A stretch of DNA of 64,000 nucleotides from Luteimonas aquatica (GTDB lineage: Bacteria; Pseudomonadota; Gammaproteobacteria; Xanthomonadales; Xanthomonadaceae), in contig NZ_JALBFU010000001.1 in the NCBI RefSeq assembly GCF_022662575.1, positions 692,381 through 756,380 on the forward strand, written 5' to 3'. The notes beneath the pieces are model-generated. The model did not search any database. It saw only the letters and a list, made by a program, of their open reading frames with translations, and had not been told where the DNA came from. Shown piece after piece: positions 18,830 through 29,026 of this stretch. The number at the start of each line of letters is the position of its first letter. Positions within the stretch are counted from its first letter, which is position 1. The translations under genes and the position numbers were made by a program.

Positions 18830-19828
18830 TCACCCCGCGGCGCCCCACAGTTTCGCCGCCTCCTCGACGATGACGTCCGGACGTTCCTCCGGAAACAGCA
18901 GCTTCTCGCCGGCCAGGCGGCGCACGCCGCGCGAGCCGCCGAGGGTGCGGTCCAGGTAGTCCGGGCTGGCCGAAGAAAAAATGGTGTCGTCGAGACCCCA
19001 GACGATGCGCGCCGGCACCCGGCTGCGCCGCAGATCGGCGGCGATGCCGATCATGGGATTGCGCTCCAGCCCGATCGTATAGGCGTCGAGCAGCGCCTTG
19101 CGGCGCGGCGAACTCACCAGCGGCGCGAAGTTGTAGTCGATCGCCTCGTCGGTGGGATGGCGCGGGTCGGCATATACGATGCGGCTGTCCAGGCGCGCCT
19201 GTGCCTTGTCGCGCAGCTGCGGCAGGAGCTGCAGGTCGGCGAGCGTGCCGGCGTGCGCGCGTTCCAGGGTTTCCTTCAGCGCCGCCGGCGGGCTGTCGGG
19301 CTCGGTGTCGCAGTTGGTCAGCAGCAGGCTGCGCACGCGGTCGGGATGGCGCACCAGGAACAGCTGCGCGGCCTGCCCGCCGCTGTCGCTCGCCACCAGG
19401 TCGACGCGATCGATCGACAGGGCGTCCAGGAACGCCGCCATCATCTCGACCTGCGCATCCGGCGCCACGCTCTGCCCCTCCGCCACCTCGGTGTAGCCCA
19501 GCCCCATCAGGTCCAGCGCGATGCAGCGGCGATGCGCCGACAACGGCCCCAGCACGCCGCGCCACTGGAACCCGCTGAGCAGGTAGGCGTGCACGAACAG
19601 GGCCGCCTCTCCGCTGCCGCGCTCGACGTAGGCGATCCTGCCGAAGCGGGTCTCGGCCAGGCGCCGCGTGGCATGGAAGTCCGCGGCGGTCAGTGCGCGC
19701 CCGGCGTTCCCCTGCTCCGCTTTCGATCCCCCGGTTCCGTGACGCAGGTCCGCTCGTGGCGCGCAGGCGCCGACGACACTGCCCGCGGCCGCGATGCCGC
19801 TCCACATCAGGAACTGTCTGCGCCTCAT
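18830..19828 (-). CDS. Tat-exported alpha/beta hydrolase lipoprotein
   Basis: A 332-residue protein. Its N-terminus combines a twin-arginine motif (RRRQFLMW) with a lipobox (VVGAC), so it is probably exported folded and lipidated. The alpha/beta hydrolase fold follows (about 45-332). The nucleophile elbow is LVASDSGGQAA, where Asp takes the nucleophile position as in haloalkane dehalogenases and epoxide hydrolases. A charge-relay Asp is likely in WGLDDTIF. The usual C-terminal GH motif is replaced by GEKLLFPEERPD, and I see no clear catalytic His there. Start at 19828 chosen for GGAG upstream; an ATG at 19840 is an alternative. It is divergent from an AraC regulator. Confidence 0.85.
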   Translation of the reverse strand: MRRRQFLMWSGIAAAGSVVGACAPRADLRHGTGGSKAEQGNAGRALTAADFHATRRLAETRFGRIAYVERGSGEAALFVHAYLLSGFQWRGVLGPLSAHRRCIALDLMGLGYTEVAEGQSVAPDAQVEMMAAFLDALSIDRVDLVASDSGGQAAQLFLVRHPDRVRSLLLTNCDTEPDSPPAALKETLERAHAGTLADLQLLPQLRDKAQARLDSRIVYADPRHPTDEAIDYNFAPLVSSPRRKALLDAYTIGLERNPMIGIAADLRRSRVPARIVWGLDDTIFSSASPDYLDRTLGGSRGVRRLAGEKLLFPEERPDVIVEEAAKLWGAAG

Positions 19829-19961
19829 TCCGGTCTCCATGCAGGGTTGAGGCCCGCATGCTGGCAGTCCCGGCCACGCCGCCGCGCGCACGCAAGGACG
19901 ATGCGGGGCACGAATGGATGTTTTTCCCGCGTCAGAGAGTCCGTCACCAGGAATCCGTCCG

Positions 19962-20834
19962 ATGAGCGAAGCGCCCCTGCACTCTCCCCCGCCACCGGCG
20001 AACCCCGGCGATCGCGGCCTCGCCGCTGGCGCGCTGCTCGGCATGCTGACGGTCCCTGCCCCCGCCGGGCACATCGAACCGCCGGTCGACGAAGCCTGCC
20101 ACACGCTCGACCTGCATCTCGGCCAGCCGGTCCTGGTGACCACGCGGATGGACGAGCGCCAGCAGCGCGGCCTGCAGGTGCAGGGACATTGCTCCATCGT
20201 GCCCGCCGGCGCGGCGCACCGCTGGTTCTTCGAGGCCGATGCCGAAGCGCTATTGCTGCGGCTCACCCCGGCGCTGCTGCGCGAGAGCGCCGAGGCGATG
20301 GGCCTGGGCGCGCGGTGCGCCGAGCTGGTCCCCACGGTGCGGATGCGCGATACGCAGATCGAGCGGATCGGCTGGCTGCTGCAGGCCGAACACCTGGACG
20401 GATGCCCGAACGGCCGCCTGTTCTCCGATGGCCTGGCCACCGCGCTGGCGGCGAGGCTGCTGACGCTGCAATCCGGTCGCGAGCCGTCCTCGCCCCGGAA
20501 CGCGCGCGCGCTGCCGGCCTGGCGCCTGCGCAAGGTCGTCGACTACATCGAGGCGCATCTGGAGCGGAATCTGTGCCTGGCCGAACTTGCCGGCGTGGCC
20601 GGGTTCAGCCCTTCGCATTTCAAGCCGCTGTTCAAGCAGGCGGTCGGCATGTCCGCGCATCGCTTCGTGCTCGAGCGGCGCGTGGCGCGCGCGCGGGAAC
20701 GCCTGCTCGACGGCCGGGCCAGCCTGGCCGACATCGCGCAGGAAACCGGCTTCGCGCATGCCAGCCACATGGCCCGCTGCATGCGCCGCGTGCTCGGGCT
20801 GAGCCCGTCGCAAATCGCCAACGCCCGCCGCTGA
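19962..20834 (+). CDS. AraC-family transcriptional regulator
   Basis: A 290-residue regulator. The C-terminal part (about 190-290) has the AraC double helix-turn-helix: LAELAGVAGFSPSHFKPLFK, then LADIAQETGFAHASHMARC and the closing GLSPSQI. The N-terminal half is a cupin-like effector domain (about 20-130) with CSIVPAGAAHRWFFE. An in-frame ATG at 19914 would add 16 residues. It is transcribed divergently from the Tat-lipoprotein hydrolase at 18830-19828, with about 130 bases between, and probably controls it. Effector unknown. Confidence 0.9.
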   Translation: MSEAPLHSPPPPANPGDRGLAAGALLGMLTVPAPAGHIEPPVDEACHTLDLHLGQPVLVTTRMDERQQRGLQVQGHCSIVPAGAAHRWFFEADAEALLLRLTPALLRESAEAMGLGARCAELVPTVRMRDTQIERIGWLLQAEHLDGCPNGRLFSDGLATALAARLLTLQSGREPSSPRNARALPAWRLRKVVDYIEAHLERNLCLAELAGVAGFSPSHFKPLFKQAVGMSAHRFVLERRVARARERLLDGRASLADIAQETGFAHASHMARCMRRVLGLSPSQIANARR

Positions 20835-20840
20835 GGCTTG

Positions 20841-20860
20841 GCGTCGGCCTCCGCCGACGC
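20841..20860. terminator. Hairpin between convergent AraC and glycosidase genes
   Basis: GCGTCGGC-CTCC-GCCGACGC is a perfect 8-bp stem with a 4-base loop, between the ends of two convergent genes (20834 and 20888). No T-run follows, so termination is only inferred from position. Confidence 0.4.
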
Positions 20861-20887
20861 GCCGTGGACCCGACCGGCTTCGCGAAC

Positions 20888-23800
20888 TCACTCGCGGGCG
20901 ATCTCGACCGTCGCCGGCAGCGCCTGGATGCGCAGCTCGCCGGCCCGCCAGGACGCCGGCTTGCCGTTGATCCTCGCCTGGCCCGGCTCGCCCGCGTACG
21001 GCCACGGCAGCACCAGGCCGCCGGCGGGCAGGCGCAGTCCGGCGGGAACCTGCAGGGTCAAGGCGCGGGCATCCGCACGCAGCGTGTAGCCCAGCGCACC
21101 CTGGGGCGTGCGCAGGCCGCGGATCGACACCCCCTCGCCCTCGAACCAGCCCGCCGGCAGGCCGGCCGCCAGGACGATGCTGTCGTCGATCTCGCGCGAG
21201 TAGGCGAACATGTCCAGCGCCGAGCGCACGAAGTCCGAGGCCACCCAGGCGTGCGGCAGGTCGCCGACGAAGAACGGCTTGCGCGGCGTGCGCGAGACCA
21301 CTTCCGCCCACTGGTTCCACGGCTGCGGCGCGCGGTCGCCGAAGAAGAACTCGGTCGCCTCCCAGGCGCGCTCGCGCCAGCCCAGGCGCACGAAAGCGGC
21401 GACGTTGCGCCATTCGTAGGGCGTGTAGTCCTTCCATTCCCGCTTGCCTTCGCGCCGCTGCACGAACTCGCGCCAATAGCGCTCGAAGCCGTTGTGCAGC
21501 AGCTCGGCCGGCAGCCGCCCCTGCTCGCCGCCGGGCGCCAGGGCGATGGTGGTGGAGGTGGGATCGAAGTCGCCCAGTTCGGCGGCCCCCGGCAGGTAGT
21601 CGATGCCGTGCCGCCGCGTGGCCGCGCGCAGCGAGGCGTACAGGTCGTCGCGGAACTGGTCGCGCGAAGCGGCGAACCGCCTGGCGGCCGCGTCCTCGCC
21701 CAGCCACTGCGCGATCTGCACCGCGTCCTTGTAGCCGCGCAGCGCCCAGAAGTTGTCCCAGTACGAGTGCATCGGCTTGGCCGAATAGCCCTCGTGGCTG
21801 ATCGAGGCCGGCATCATGCCGTAGAAGGCCGGATCGCGCGCGCGGTTCTCCTCGGTGCGCTCGCTCAGGCGCAGCTTCTCCATGTACGCGAAGGCGCCGG
21901 TGACGTGCGGCCACATCCTGCGCAGGAACGCCTTGTCGCCGTCGTAGCGGTACAGCTCGGCGATGTTGAAGATCAGCTCGCCGTGGCTGTCGTTCTCCGG
22001 CACCGGATCGCTGCCGCGGGCGTCGACGCAGCACGGCACCATGCCGTCCTTGAACTGGTAGGGCGCGTACCAGTCGACGTACTCGCGCACCACCTCCTCT
22101 CGCCCCATGCGCAGCAGGCCTTCGGAGATCATCGCGCCGTCGCGGATCCAGCTGCGCGCGTAGGAGCGCGTGCCCGGCTGCAGGCGCGGGCCGATGCGCG
22201 AGATCAGCATGTGCGCGGTGGCGGTGCGCAAGGTATCGGCCAGCGCCTGGCCCTGCGCCGGGACGGCGATGCGCACGCGGTCGAGCTTGTCGCGCCATTG
22301 CGCGGCCACGGCCGCCTCGGCGCGCGCCGGGTCGAACCCGGCCAGGTCCGGCAGCGCGCCCGTCATCGGCGCCACCCAGGCGAATTCGCGGCGCTCGCCC
22401 GGCGCCAGCTCCATTTCGTAGACCCAGGCGCCCGACGCCAGGCCGGTGGGATCGCGCACCGCCGAGGACGCGCGCGGGTATTCGCCGGCCAGCCGTTCCA
22501 CGGCGCTGCCCTCGTCGAAGGCCTGCGAGAAGTGCGCATCGGCCGGCTGCAGCGCGCTCGCGCGGATCTTGCCGTCGATCTCCATCGTCCGCTCCCCGGC
22601 ATGCAGCGTCGAGATCGCGCTGACGCCGCCGGTGGTGCTGAGGAACTGGGTGGGCGGATTGACCTGCAGCGGCCGCGCGACCAGCGCCAGCGCCAGCTTG
22701 CGCGGTTTCGGGGACGTGTTGGCGATCGCATAGCGTCCGACCAGTTGCGATCGCGCCGGGTCGCCCTGCGCGAAGGCGGTCGTCTCCAGGGTGAAGCCGG
22801 CGTGCTTCCAGGTCACGCGCGGGATGGGCAGATAGCCGTCGCGCAGGGACTGCGTCACCTGCACGTCGTTCCAGGTCACCAGCTTGCCGCCGTCGAGCAC
22901 GAACGGCTCGATGCTGAGGCCGCCCTTGCCCAGTTCGATCGCGCCGTCCTCGCCGACCAGCCCCTGTTCGGTGCCGCCGTCGAGGCCGACGATGGTCCAG
23001 TACGGCTGCTCGCCGCTGAATCCGCGCGGATAGCGGCCGCGCGGCACGTGGGCGGCGACCGACTTGACGAAATCGTTGGGCGTGGCCGCGTAGGCGAGCG
23101 GCTGCAGCGCGATGTCCGCCAACGCGGCGCGCTGCCCGCCCGCCGCCTCCAGCGTGAGGCGCAGGTAGCGCGCCTCGGATTCCGGCAGCGCGATATCGTC
23201 GCGGCCGCCGTCGCTGAAGCGCACCTTGCGCACCTCGCTCCAATGCATGCCGTCGTCCGAGATGGCGATTCGGTAGCCGGGAACGAAGGTTCCGGACGCC
23301 CACTCCAGCACCACGCCGCCGAATTCGCGCACGCTGCCGAGATCGAGCGTGAGCGAAGGCTCGCCCTCCAGCACGGGATTCCAGGCCGTCGCGGCCTTTC
23401 CATCGACCGCATTGGCCGCCTCGTCCTGCGACGCCGTGGCGGTGGCCGTCGCGCGCAGGGGCGAATCGTCCTGTTTCGGCAGCGCCTCGAACGTCAGGCT
23501 GTCGAAGCAGACCGAGCCCTTCCCGCCCACGCTGTTGTAGAGGGTGAACTCCAGCTTCGCGCTGCGCCGCAGGGTCCGGTCGGGATCCGGCCCCCAGGCC
23601 TTGTCGATATGGCGTTTCTTGTAGCGGACCTGCGTCCACTGCTCGGGAAACGCATATTTCGGCCGGTTGACCCACCAGACGTTGTCGCCGCTGGCGTCGA
23701 CGAATTTCATCTGCAGGTCGTTGGCCGGCGAATCGCCGCGCAGGCGGAACGCAAACGCGTAGTTGTCCGGATAGTCGATCGCCAGATCGCGCTGGATGCC

Positions 23801-24019
23801 GGCATAGCCGGAGACGCCGTTGAAATCGTAGTCCAGGCACAGCGCCGCGCCGTCGGGCCCGTCGACGCGGCGCAGCGCGCCGCTGACCTGGTTGGAGGTG
23901 ACCACGCGCCAGGCCGTGGCATCGTCGAAGCCGTCGAGCATCCGCGGCGCCGCGGGCGGCTGGGCGCAGGAAGCCGTGGCGAGGAAGGCGGCAAGAAGGA
24001 CGAGGCGGGCGTTGGGCAT
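20888..24019 (-). CDS. Large lipoprotein glycosidase with discoidin-like domain, family not assigned
   Basis: A 1043-residue protein with a lipoprotein signal (lipobox ATASC, Cys18). Its layout is an N-terminal beta-sandwich resembling a carbohydrate-binding module (about 25-185, with SGYAGIQRDLAIDYP), an F5/8 type C (discoidin)-like domain (about 195-305, with LTLDLGSVREFGGVVLEW), a beta-rich linker, and an (alpha/alpha)6 toroid (about 500-930). The toroid carries SRIGPRLQPGTRSYARSW then IRDGAMISEGLL, MVPCCVDARG, ENDSHGELIFNIAELYR and HSYWDNFWALRGYKD. The RSWIRDG motif recalls GH15/GH63-type toroids, but I cannot assign a CAZy family or a linkage. It is the last gene of the GH144/ABC run, so a beta-glucan or derived oligosaccharide is the inferred substrate. 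Confidence 0.85.
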   Translation of the reverse strand: MPNARLVLLAAFLATASCAQPPAAPRMLDGFDDATAWRVVTSNQVSGALRRVDGPDGAALCLDYDFNGVSGYAGIQRDLAIDYPDNYAFAFRLRGDSPANDLQMKFVDASGDNVWWVNRPKYAFPEQWTQVRYKKRHIDKAWGPDPDRTLRRSAKLEFTLYNSVGGKGSVCFDSLTFEALPKQDDSPLRATATATASQDEAANAVDGKAATAWNPVLEGEPSLTLDLGSVREFGGVVLEWASGTFVPGYRIAISDDGMHWSEVRKVRFSDGGRDDIALPESEARYLRLTLEAAGGQRAALADIALQPLAYAATPNDFVKSVAAHVPRGRYPRGFSGEQPYWTIVGLDGGTEQGLVGEDGAIELGKGGLSIEPFVLDGGKLVTWNDVQVTQSLRDGYLPIPRVTWKHAGFTLETTAFAQGDPARSQLVGRYAIANTSPKPRKLALALVARPLQVNPPTQFLSTTGGVSAISTLHAGERTMEIDGKIRASALQPADAHFSQAFDEGSAVERLAGEYPRASSAVRDPTGLASGAWVYEMELAPGERREFAWVAPMTGALPDLAGFDPARAEAAVAAQWRDKLDRVRIAVPAQGQALADTLRTATAHMLISRIGPRLQPGTRSYARSWIRDGAMISEGLLRMGREEVVREYVDWYAPYQFKDGMVPCCVDARGSDPVPENDSHGELIFNIAELYRYDGDKAFLRRMWPHVTGAFAYMEKLRLSERTEENRARDPAFYGMMPASISHEGYSAKPMHSYWDNFWALRGYKDAVQIAQWLGEDAAARRFAASRDQFRDDLYASLRAATRRHGIDYLPGAAELGDFDPTSTTIALAPGGEQGRLPAELLHNGFERYWREFVQRREGKREWKDYTPYEWRNVAAFVRLGWRERAWEATEFFFGDRAPQPWNQWAEVVSRTPRKPFFVGDLPHAWVASDFVRSALDMFAYSREIDDSIVLAAGLPAGWFEGEGVSIRGLRTPQGALGYTLRADARALTLQVPAGLRLPAGGLVLPWPYAGEPGQARINGKPASWRAGELRIQALPATVEIARE

Positions 24020-24065
24020 GGGTCCGGGGTGTCGTTGCGGAGGCTGGTTGTTGTCGTCGGGTGTT

Positions 24066-24226
24066 GGCCGGGCATTTGGGGCCGCAGCGGGCGCCTTGTG
24101 GTCGCCCGCTACTCCGAATCGTTTCCTGCGGCCATCCATGGCGACGCATGTCGACTTCGGAACGTCCGGCCCGGCCATCCATGGCCGGGCGTTCGGGGCC
24201 GCAGCGGGCGCCTTGTGGGCGCCCGC
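24066..24226. repeat. Two copies of a palindromic repeat between permease and glycosidase genes
   Basis: Copy A (about 24066-24110) and copy B (24169-24226) share GGCCGGGC, GGGGCCGCAGCGGGCG and CCTTGTGG. Copy B has two strong hairpins: GCCCGGCCAT-CC-ATGGCCGGGC (24169-24190) and GCGGGCGCC-TTGTG-GGCGCCCGC. A related GCCATCCATGGCCGGGCG core lies at 51925-51943. This noncoding spacer separates the large glycosidase gene (start 24019) from the permease gene (end 24241). Confidence 0.75.
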
Positions 24227-24240
24227 TGGCGCGCGGCCCC

Positions 24241-25065
24241 TCACCCCTTCACGCTTCCCAGGAGGAGGCCCTGGATGTAGTGCCGCTGCAACACGAGGAA
24301 CAGCAGCAGCACCGGCACGATGGTCACCACCGATCCGGCCATCATCAATTCGTTGTCCTGCACGTGCTCGCGCGAGAGCGAGGCCAGGGCCACCGGCAGC
24401 GTCTGCAGCTCCTGGTTGCTGAGCACGATCAGCGGCCACATGAAGTCGTTCCAGGCGCCGAGGAAGCTGAAGATCGCCAGCGTCACCAGGATCGGCTTGA
24501 GCACCGGCAACACGATCTGGAAGAAGATGCGGAACTCCCCCGCCCCGTCGATGCGCGCAGCCTCCAGCAGCTCGTCCGGAATCGAGCGCGCGTACTGGCG
24601 CACCAGGAAGATGCCGAAGATCGCCGCCATGCCCGGCACGATCGCGCCGGCATAGGAATTCACCAGCCCCATCGTCTTGAGCAGCAGGAACAGCGGCATC
24701 ATCGCCACCTGCGCCGGGATCACCAGCGCCGCCATCAGCGCGCGGAACGTGCGCTCGCGCCCGGCGAACTTCAGCTTCGCGAAGGCGTATCCGGCCATGG
24801 TGTTGAACAGCAGCGACAGCAGCGTCACGCAGGTCGAGACCAGGAAGCTGTTGGCCAGGTAGCGCCCCATGCCGGCCTTCTCGAACAGTTCGCGATAGTT
24901 GTGCAGCGTGGCCTGGGCCGGCAGCAGCGGCGGCGGGAAGTGCCCGGCCTCGCCGGTCTGCATGAACGAGACCGACAGCATCCACAGCAGCGGCGCCAGG
25001 CTGAACACCGCCAGCGCGATCAGCAGCCCGTTGACGGCGGCGGCGGCCAAACGGTGGCGCATCAT
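24241..25065 (-). CDS. Sugar ABC transporter permease (MalG/LacG type)
   Basis: A 274-residue inner-membrane permease with about six hydrophobic segments. The EAA loop, ELLEAARIDGAGEFRIFFQI, contacts the ATPase. It ends in HYIQGLLLGSVKG, typical of MalG-type CUT1 permeases. The ATG at 25065 overlaps the stop codon of the other permease (ATGA), so the two are coupled. No ATPase gene is in this operon; the UgpC-type ATPase at 8672-9778 is the likely partner. Confidence 0.95.
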   Translation of the reverse strand: MMRHRLAAAAVNGLLIALAVFSLAPLLWMLSVSFMQTGEAGHFPPPLLPAQATLHNYRELFEKAGMGRYLANSFLVSTCVTLLSLLFNTMAGYAFAKLKFAGRERTFRALMAALVIPAQVAMMPLFLLLKTMGLVNSYAGAIVPGMAAIFGIFLVRQYARSIPDELLEAARIDGAGEFRIFFQIVLPVLKPILVTLAIFSFLGAWNDFMWPLIVLSNQELQTLPVALASLSREHVQDNELMMAGSVVTIVPVLLLFLVLQRHYIQGLLLGSVKG

Positions 25066-25940
25066 TCCACCCCCTTGCGCCGCGCGAACCAGAACAGCGC
25101 GCTGGACACCGCCGTCATCAGCGCGAACAGCAGGAAGGCTACCGCCGAGGCGTTGCCCAGATTCCACCACTTGAAGCCTTCCTCGTACATCAGGTACAGC
25201 ACGCTCTTGGTGCTTTCCAGCGGTCCGCCCTGCGTCATCACGTAGGGCTCGGCGAACAGCTGGAAGTAGCCGGCCATGGTGAGGATGCCGACCAGCAGCA
25301 GGATCGGCCCGAGCATGGGCAGGGTGACGTGGCGGAACTGCTGCGGCGCCGAGGCGCCGTCGATGCGCGCCGCCTCGTACAGGTCCTCCGGGATCGCCTG
25401 CAGCCCGGCCAGGAAAATGATCATGTTGTAGCCGAAGTTCTTCCACACGGCGAACACGATGATCGCCGGCATCGACCAGCGCGGATCGCCGAGCCAGTCG
25501 ATCGGATCGACGCCGAGCAGCGACAGCCCGTAGTTGATCAGCCCGTAGCGGGTATGGAACAGATAGCGCCAGATCACCGCCACCGCGACCACCGTGGTCA
25601 CCACCGGCGCGAAATAGGCGGTGCGGAAGAAGCCCTTGAAACGCCCAAGCCTGGAATGCAGCAGCAGGGCCGCCCCCAGCGAGACCGCGATCGACAGCGG
25701 CACGCCCACGACCACGAAGTACAGGGTGTTGCCGAGCGTCTTCCAGAACAGCGGGTTGTGCAGCAGGCCGAGGTAGTTGTCGAAGGCGACGAAGCGCAGG
25801 TTGTCCGGATCGGCCAGCGCGTAGATGTCGAAATCGGTCAGGCTCAAGCCGAGCGCGGCCAGCACCGGCACGAAGAAGAACACGCCGATCACGATCAGCG
25901 CCGGCGCGACGAACACCCAGCCCGCGACGCCGCCCCTCAT
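25062..25940 (-). CDS. Sugar ABC transporter permease (MalF/UgpA type)
   Basis: A 292-residue CUT1-family permease with N-terminal GWVFVAPALIVIGVFFFVPV, about six membrane segments and the EAA loop EDLYEAARIDGASAPQQFRH. The C-terminal part has QLFAEPYVMTQGGPLESTKS, a MalF-family hallmark. The start overlaps the stop codon of the binding-protein gene by 4 bases and its own stop overlaps the next permease start. It forms the translocation pore with the product of 24241-25065. Confidence 0.95.
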   Translation of the reverse strand: MRGGVAGWVFVAPALIVIGVFFFVPVLAALGLSLTDFDIYALADPDNLRFVAFDNYLGLLHNPLFWKTLGNTLYFVVVGVPLSIAVSLGAALLLHSRLGRFKGFFRTAYFAPVVTTVVAVAVIWRYLFHTRYGLINYGLSLLGVDPIDWLGDPRWSMPAIIVFAVWKNFGYNMIIFLAGLQAIPEDLYEAARIDGASAPQQFRHVTLPMLGPILLLVGILTMAGYFQLFAEPYVMTQGGPLESTKSVLYLMYEEGFKWWNLGNASAVAFLLFALMTAVSSALFWFARRKGVE

Positions 25941-27268
25941 GGCCGCGCGGCCTCGGGCGCGCGGTGGTCCAGCATCCAGCGGCGCTTTTCCAGGATACGG
26001 TCCGCGCGCCGGTCGAGTTCGGCCGCCGCCTCGTCCACGCTCATGCGATCGTTGGCCAGCTGTTCGCCCACCAGCCGCAGCTCGGTGGCGATGCGCTCCC
26101 ACTCCGGCACCTTCGGCGTCGGTTTCGCGCGTTCGAGCTGGACGCGGTAGGCCCGGGCGTAGGGGTCGCCCGACAGCGAGGCCGCCTGCCAGGGCGAGCG
26201 CCGCGACGGCAGGTTGCCGGTGAGGCCGTGGAAGCGCACCTGCACCTCCGGACGCGACAGGTAGGCGATCAGTTTCCAGGACGCCGCCTTGTGGCGGGAG
26301 CTGCGGAACACCACGAAACTGGTCCCGCCCGCCACCGAGGCGCCCGGGCCGTCGGGCCCGGGCAGCGGCATCGTCATCCACGCGCCGGCCAATTCGGGCG
26401 GAAGCCGCTTCTTGAATTCGGCGATGTTCCACGGCCCGTTGACGTAGAAGGTGTAGTAGCCCTTGCCGAACTCGTCCCAGACGTTGGAGATCGCGGTATT
26501 GGCCACCTTCGGCGCCCAGTCGTTGTCGAAGATCTCCTTGTAGAACGCCAGCGTGCGCTTGAATCCCGGGCTGCGGAAATTGCCGTAGCGGCCGTCCTCG
26601 CGCAGCAGCGGCTCGGGCTGCTGGATCGCCAGGTTCAGCAGCGGCTCGAACTCGTTGAGCGGCAGCAGGATCGCGTAGCGCTTGGGGCCGACCATGCGCT
26701 TGATCGCCGCCAGCGCCGTGCGCCATTCGTCCCAGTTCGCCGGCGGCTTGCCGATGCCGGCCTCGCGCAGCAGATCGGTCCGGTAGAACGGCAGCCGCGT
26801 CTCCACGTACCACGGCACGGCATAGGTCTTGCCGCCGATCACGCCGCTGTCCCAGGCGCTGGGGTAGTAATCGCCCTGGTCGAAGCCGGCGGTGGCGCCG
26901 ATTTCCTCGTCCAGCGGCTCCAGCGCGTCGAGTTCGGCGAACTCGGGAATCCAGGTGTTGCCGATCGGCGTCACGTCCGGCAGCGAATCGCCGGCGAAGG
27001 CGGTCAGCAGCTTCTCGTGCGCGGACAGCACCGGCATCTGCTGCAGCTGCACGTCGATCTCCGGATGCAGCCGCTCGAAGTCCTGGACGATCGGAACGAT
27101 CGCCTCGCCCTCGTAGCCCATCACCCAGAACTTCACCGGCTCGCGCCCCTGCCCCTGCTGGGCGCAGGCGGCCGTCATCAGCAGCAGGCCGCCCATGCAG
27201 GCGCGCGACAGCCAGCGGCCCGCCTGTCGCGCGAGCGGCGGGGACCGTCGTCCGCGCGAGGCCTGCAT
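25937..27268 (-). CDS. Sugar ABC transporter substrate-binding lipoprotein
   Basis: A 443-residue family 1 extracellular solute-binding protein. It has an Arg-rich N-terminus, a hydrophobic stretch and a lipobox (MTAAC), so it is probably tethered on the periplasmic side of the inner membrane. Typical elements are VKFWVMGYEGE, FAGDSLPDVTPIGNTWIPEF, TYAVPWYVETRLPFYRTDLL and GGTSFVVFRSS. It starts 5 bases after the GH144 stop codon, which suggests that GH144 products are the ligand. Ligand identity cannot be read from the sequence. Confidence 0.93.
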   Translation of the reverse strand: MQASRGRRSPPLARQAGRWLSRACMGGLLLMTAACAQQGQGREPVKFWVMGYEGEAIVPIVQDFERLHPEIDVQLQQMPVLSAHEKLLTAFAGDSLPDVTPIGNTWIPEFAELDALEPLDEEIGATAGFDQGDYYPSAWDSGVIGGKTYAVPWYVETRLPFYRTDLLREAGIGKPPANWDEWRTALAAIKRMVGPKRYAILLPLNEFEPLLNLAIQQPEPLLREDGRYGNFRSPGFKRTLAFYKEIFDNDWAPKVANTAISNVWDEFGKGYYTFYVNGPWNIAEFKKRLPPELAGAWMTMPLPGPDGPGASVAGGTSFVVFRSSRHKAASWKLIAYLSRPEVQVRFHGLTGNLPSRRSPWQAASLSGDPYARAYRVQLERAKPTPKVPEWERIATELRLVGEQLANDRMSVDEAAAELDRRADRILEKRRWMLDHRAPEAARP

Positions 27269-27273
27269 CGGGG

Positions 27274-28965
<1,692 letters not shown>

Positions 28966-28989
28966 CGTGAAAAGACCCTCTTGATATGC

Positions 28990-29020
28990 AAAACCGGGCC
29001 GCCCGCGCGCGGGCGGCCCG
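28990..29020 (-). terminator. Strong hairpin with short T-run between TonB receptor and GH144 genes
   Basis: A 26-base perfect palindrome (CGGGCCGCCCGCG and its complement, 28995-29020) lies just after the receptor stop codon (29027). On the minus strand it is followed by G then TTTT (28993-28990). It could terminate part of the transcripts, giving more receptor than downstream enzyme, or protect the receptor mRNA. Confidence 0.65.
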
Positions 29021-29026
29021 AAGGAC

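Noticed and set aside
20841..20860. Small RNA gene between AraC and glycosidase genes
   Set aside because: Only one short hairpin in a 53-base spacer between convergent stop codons; no promoter or T-run to support an RNA gene.
18422..24280. 1952-codon plus-strand open frame
   Set aside because: It runs antisense to the membrane protein, hydrolase and large glycosidase genes and also overlaps the AraC gene in another frame. Its composition is that of antisense high-G+C sequence.
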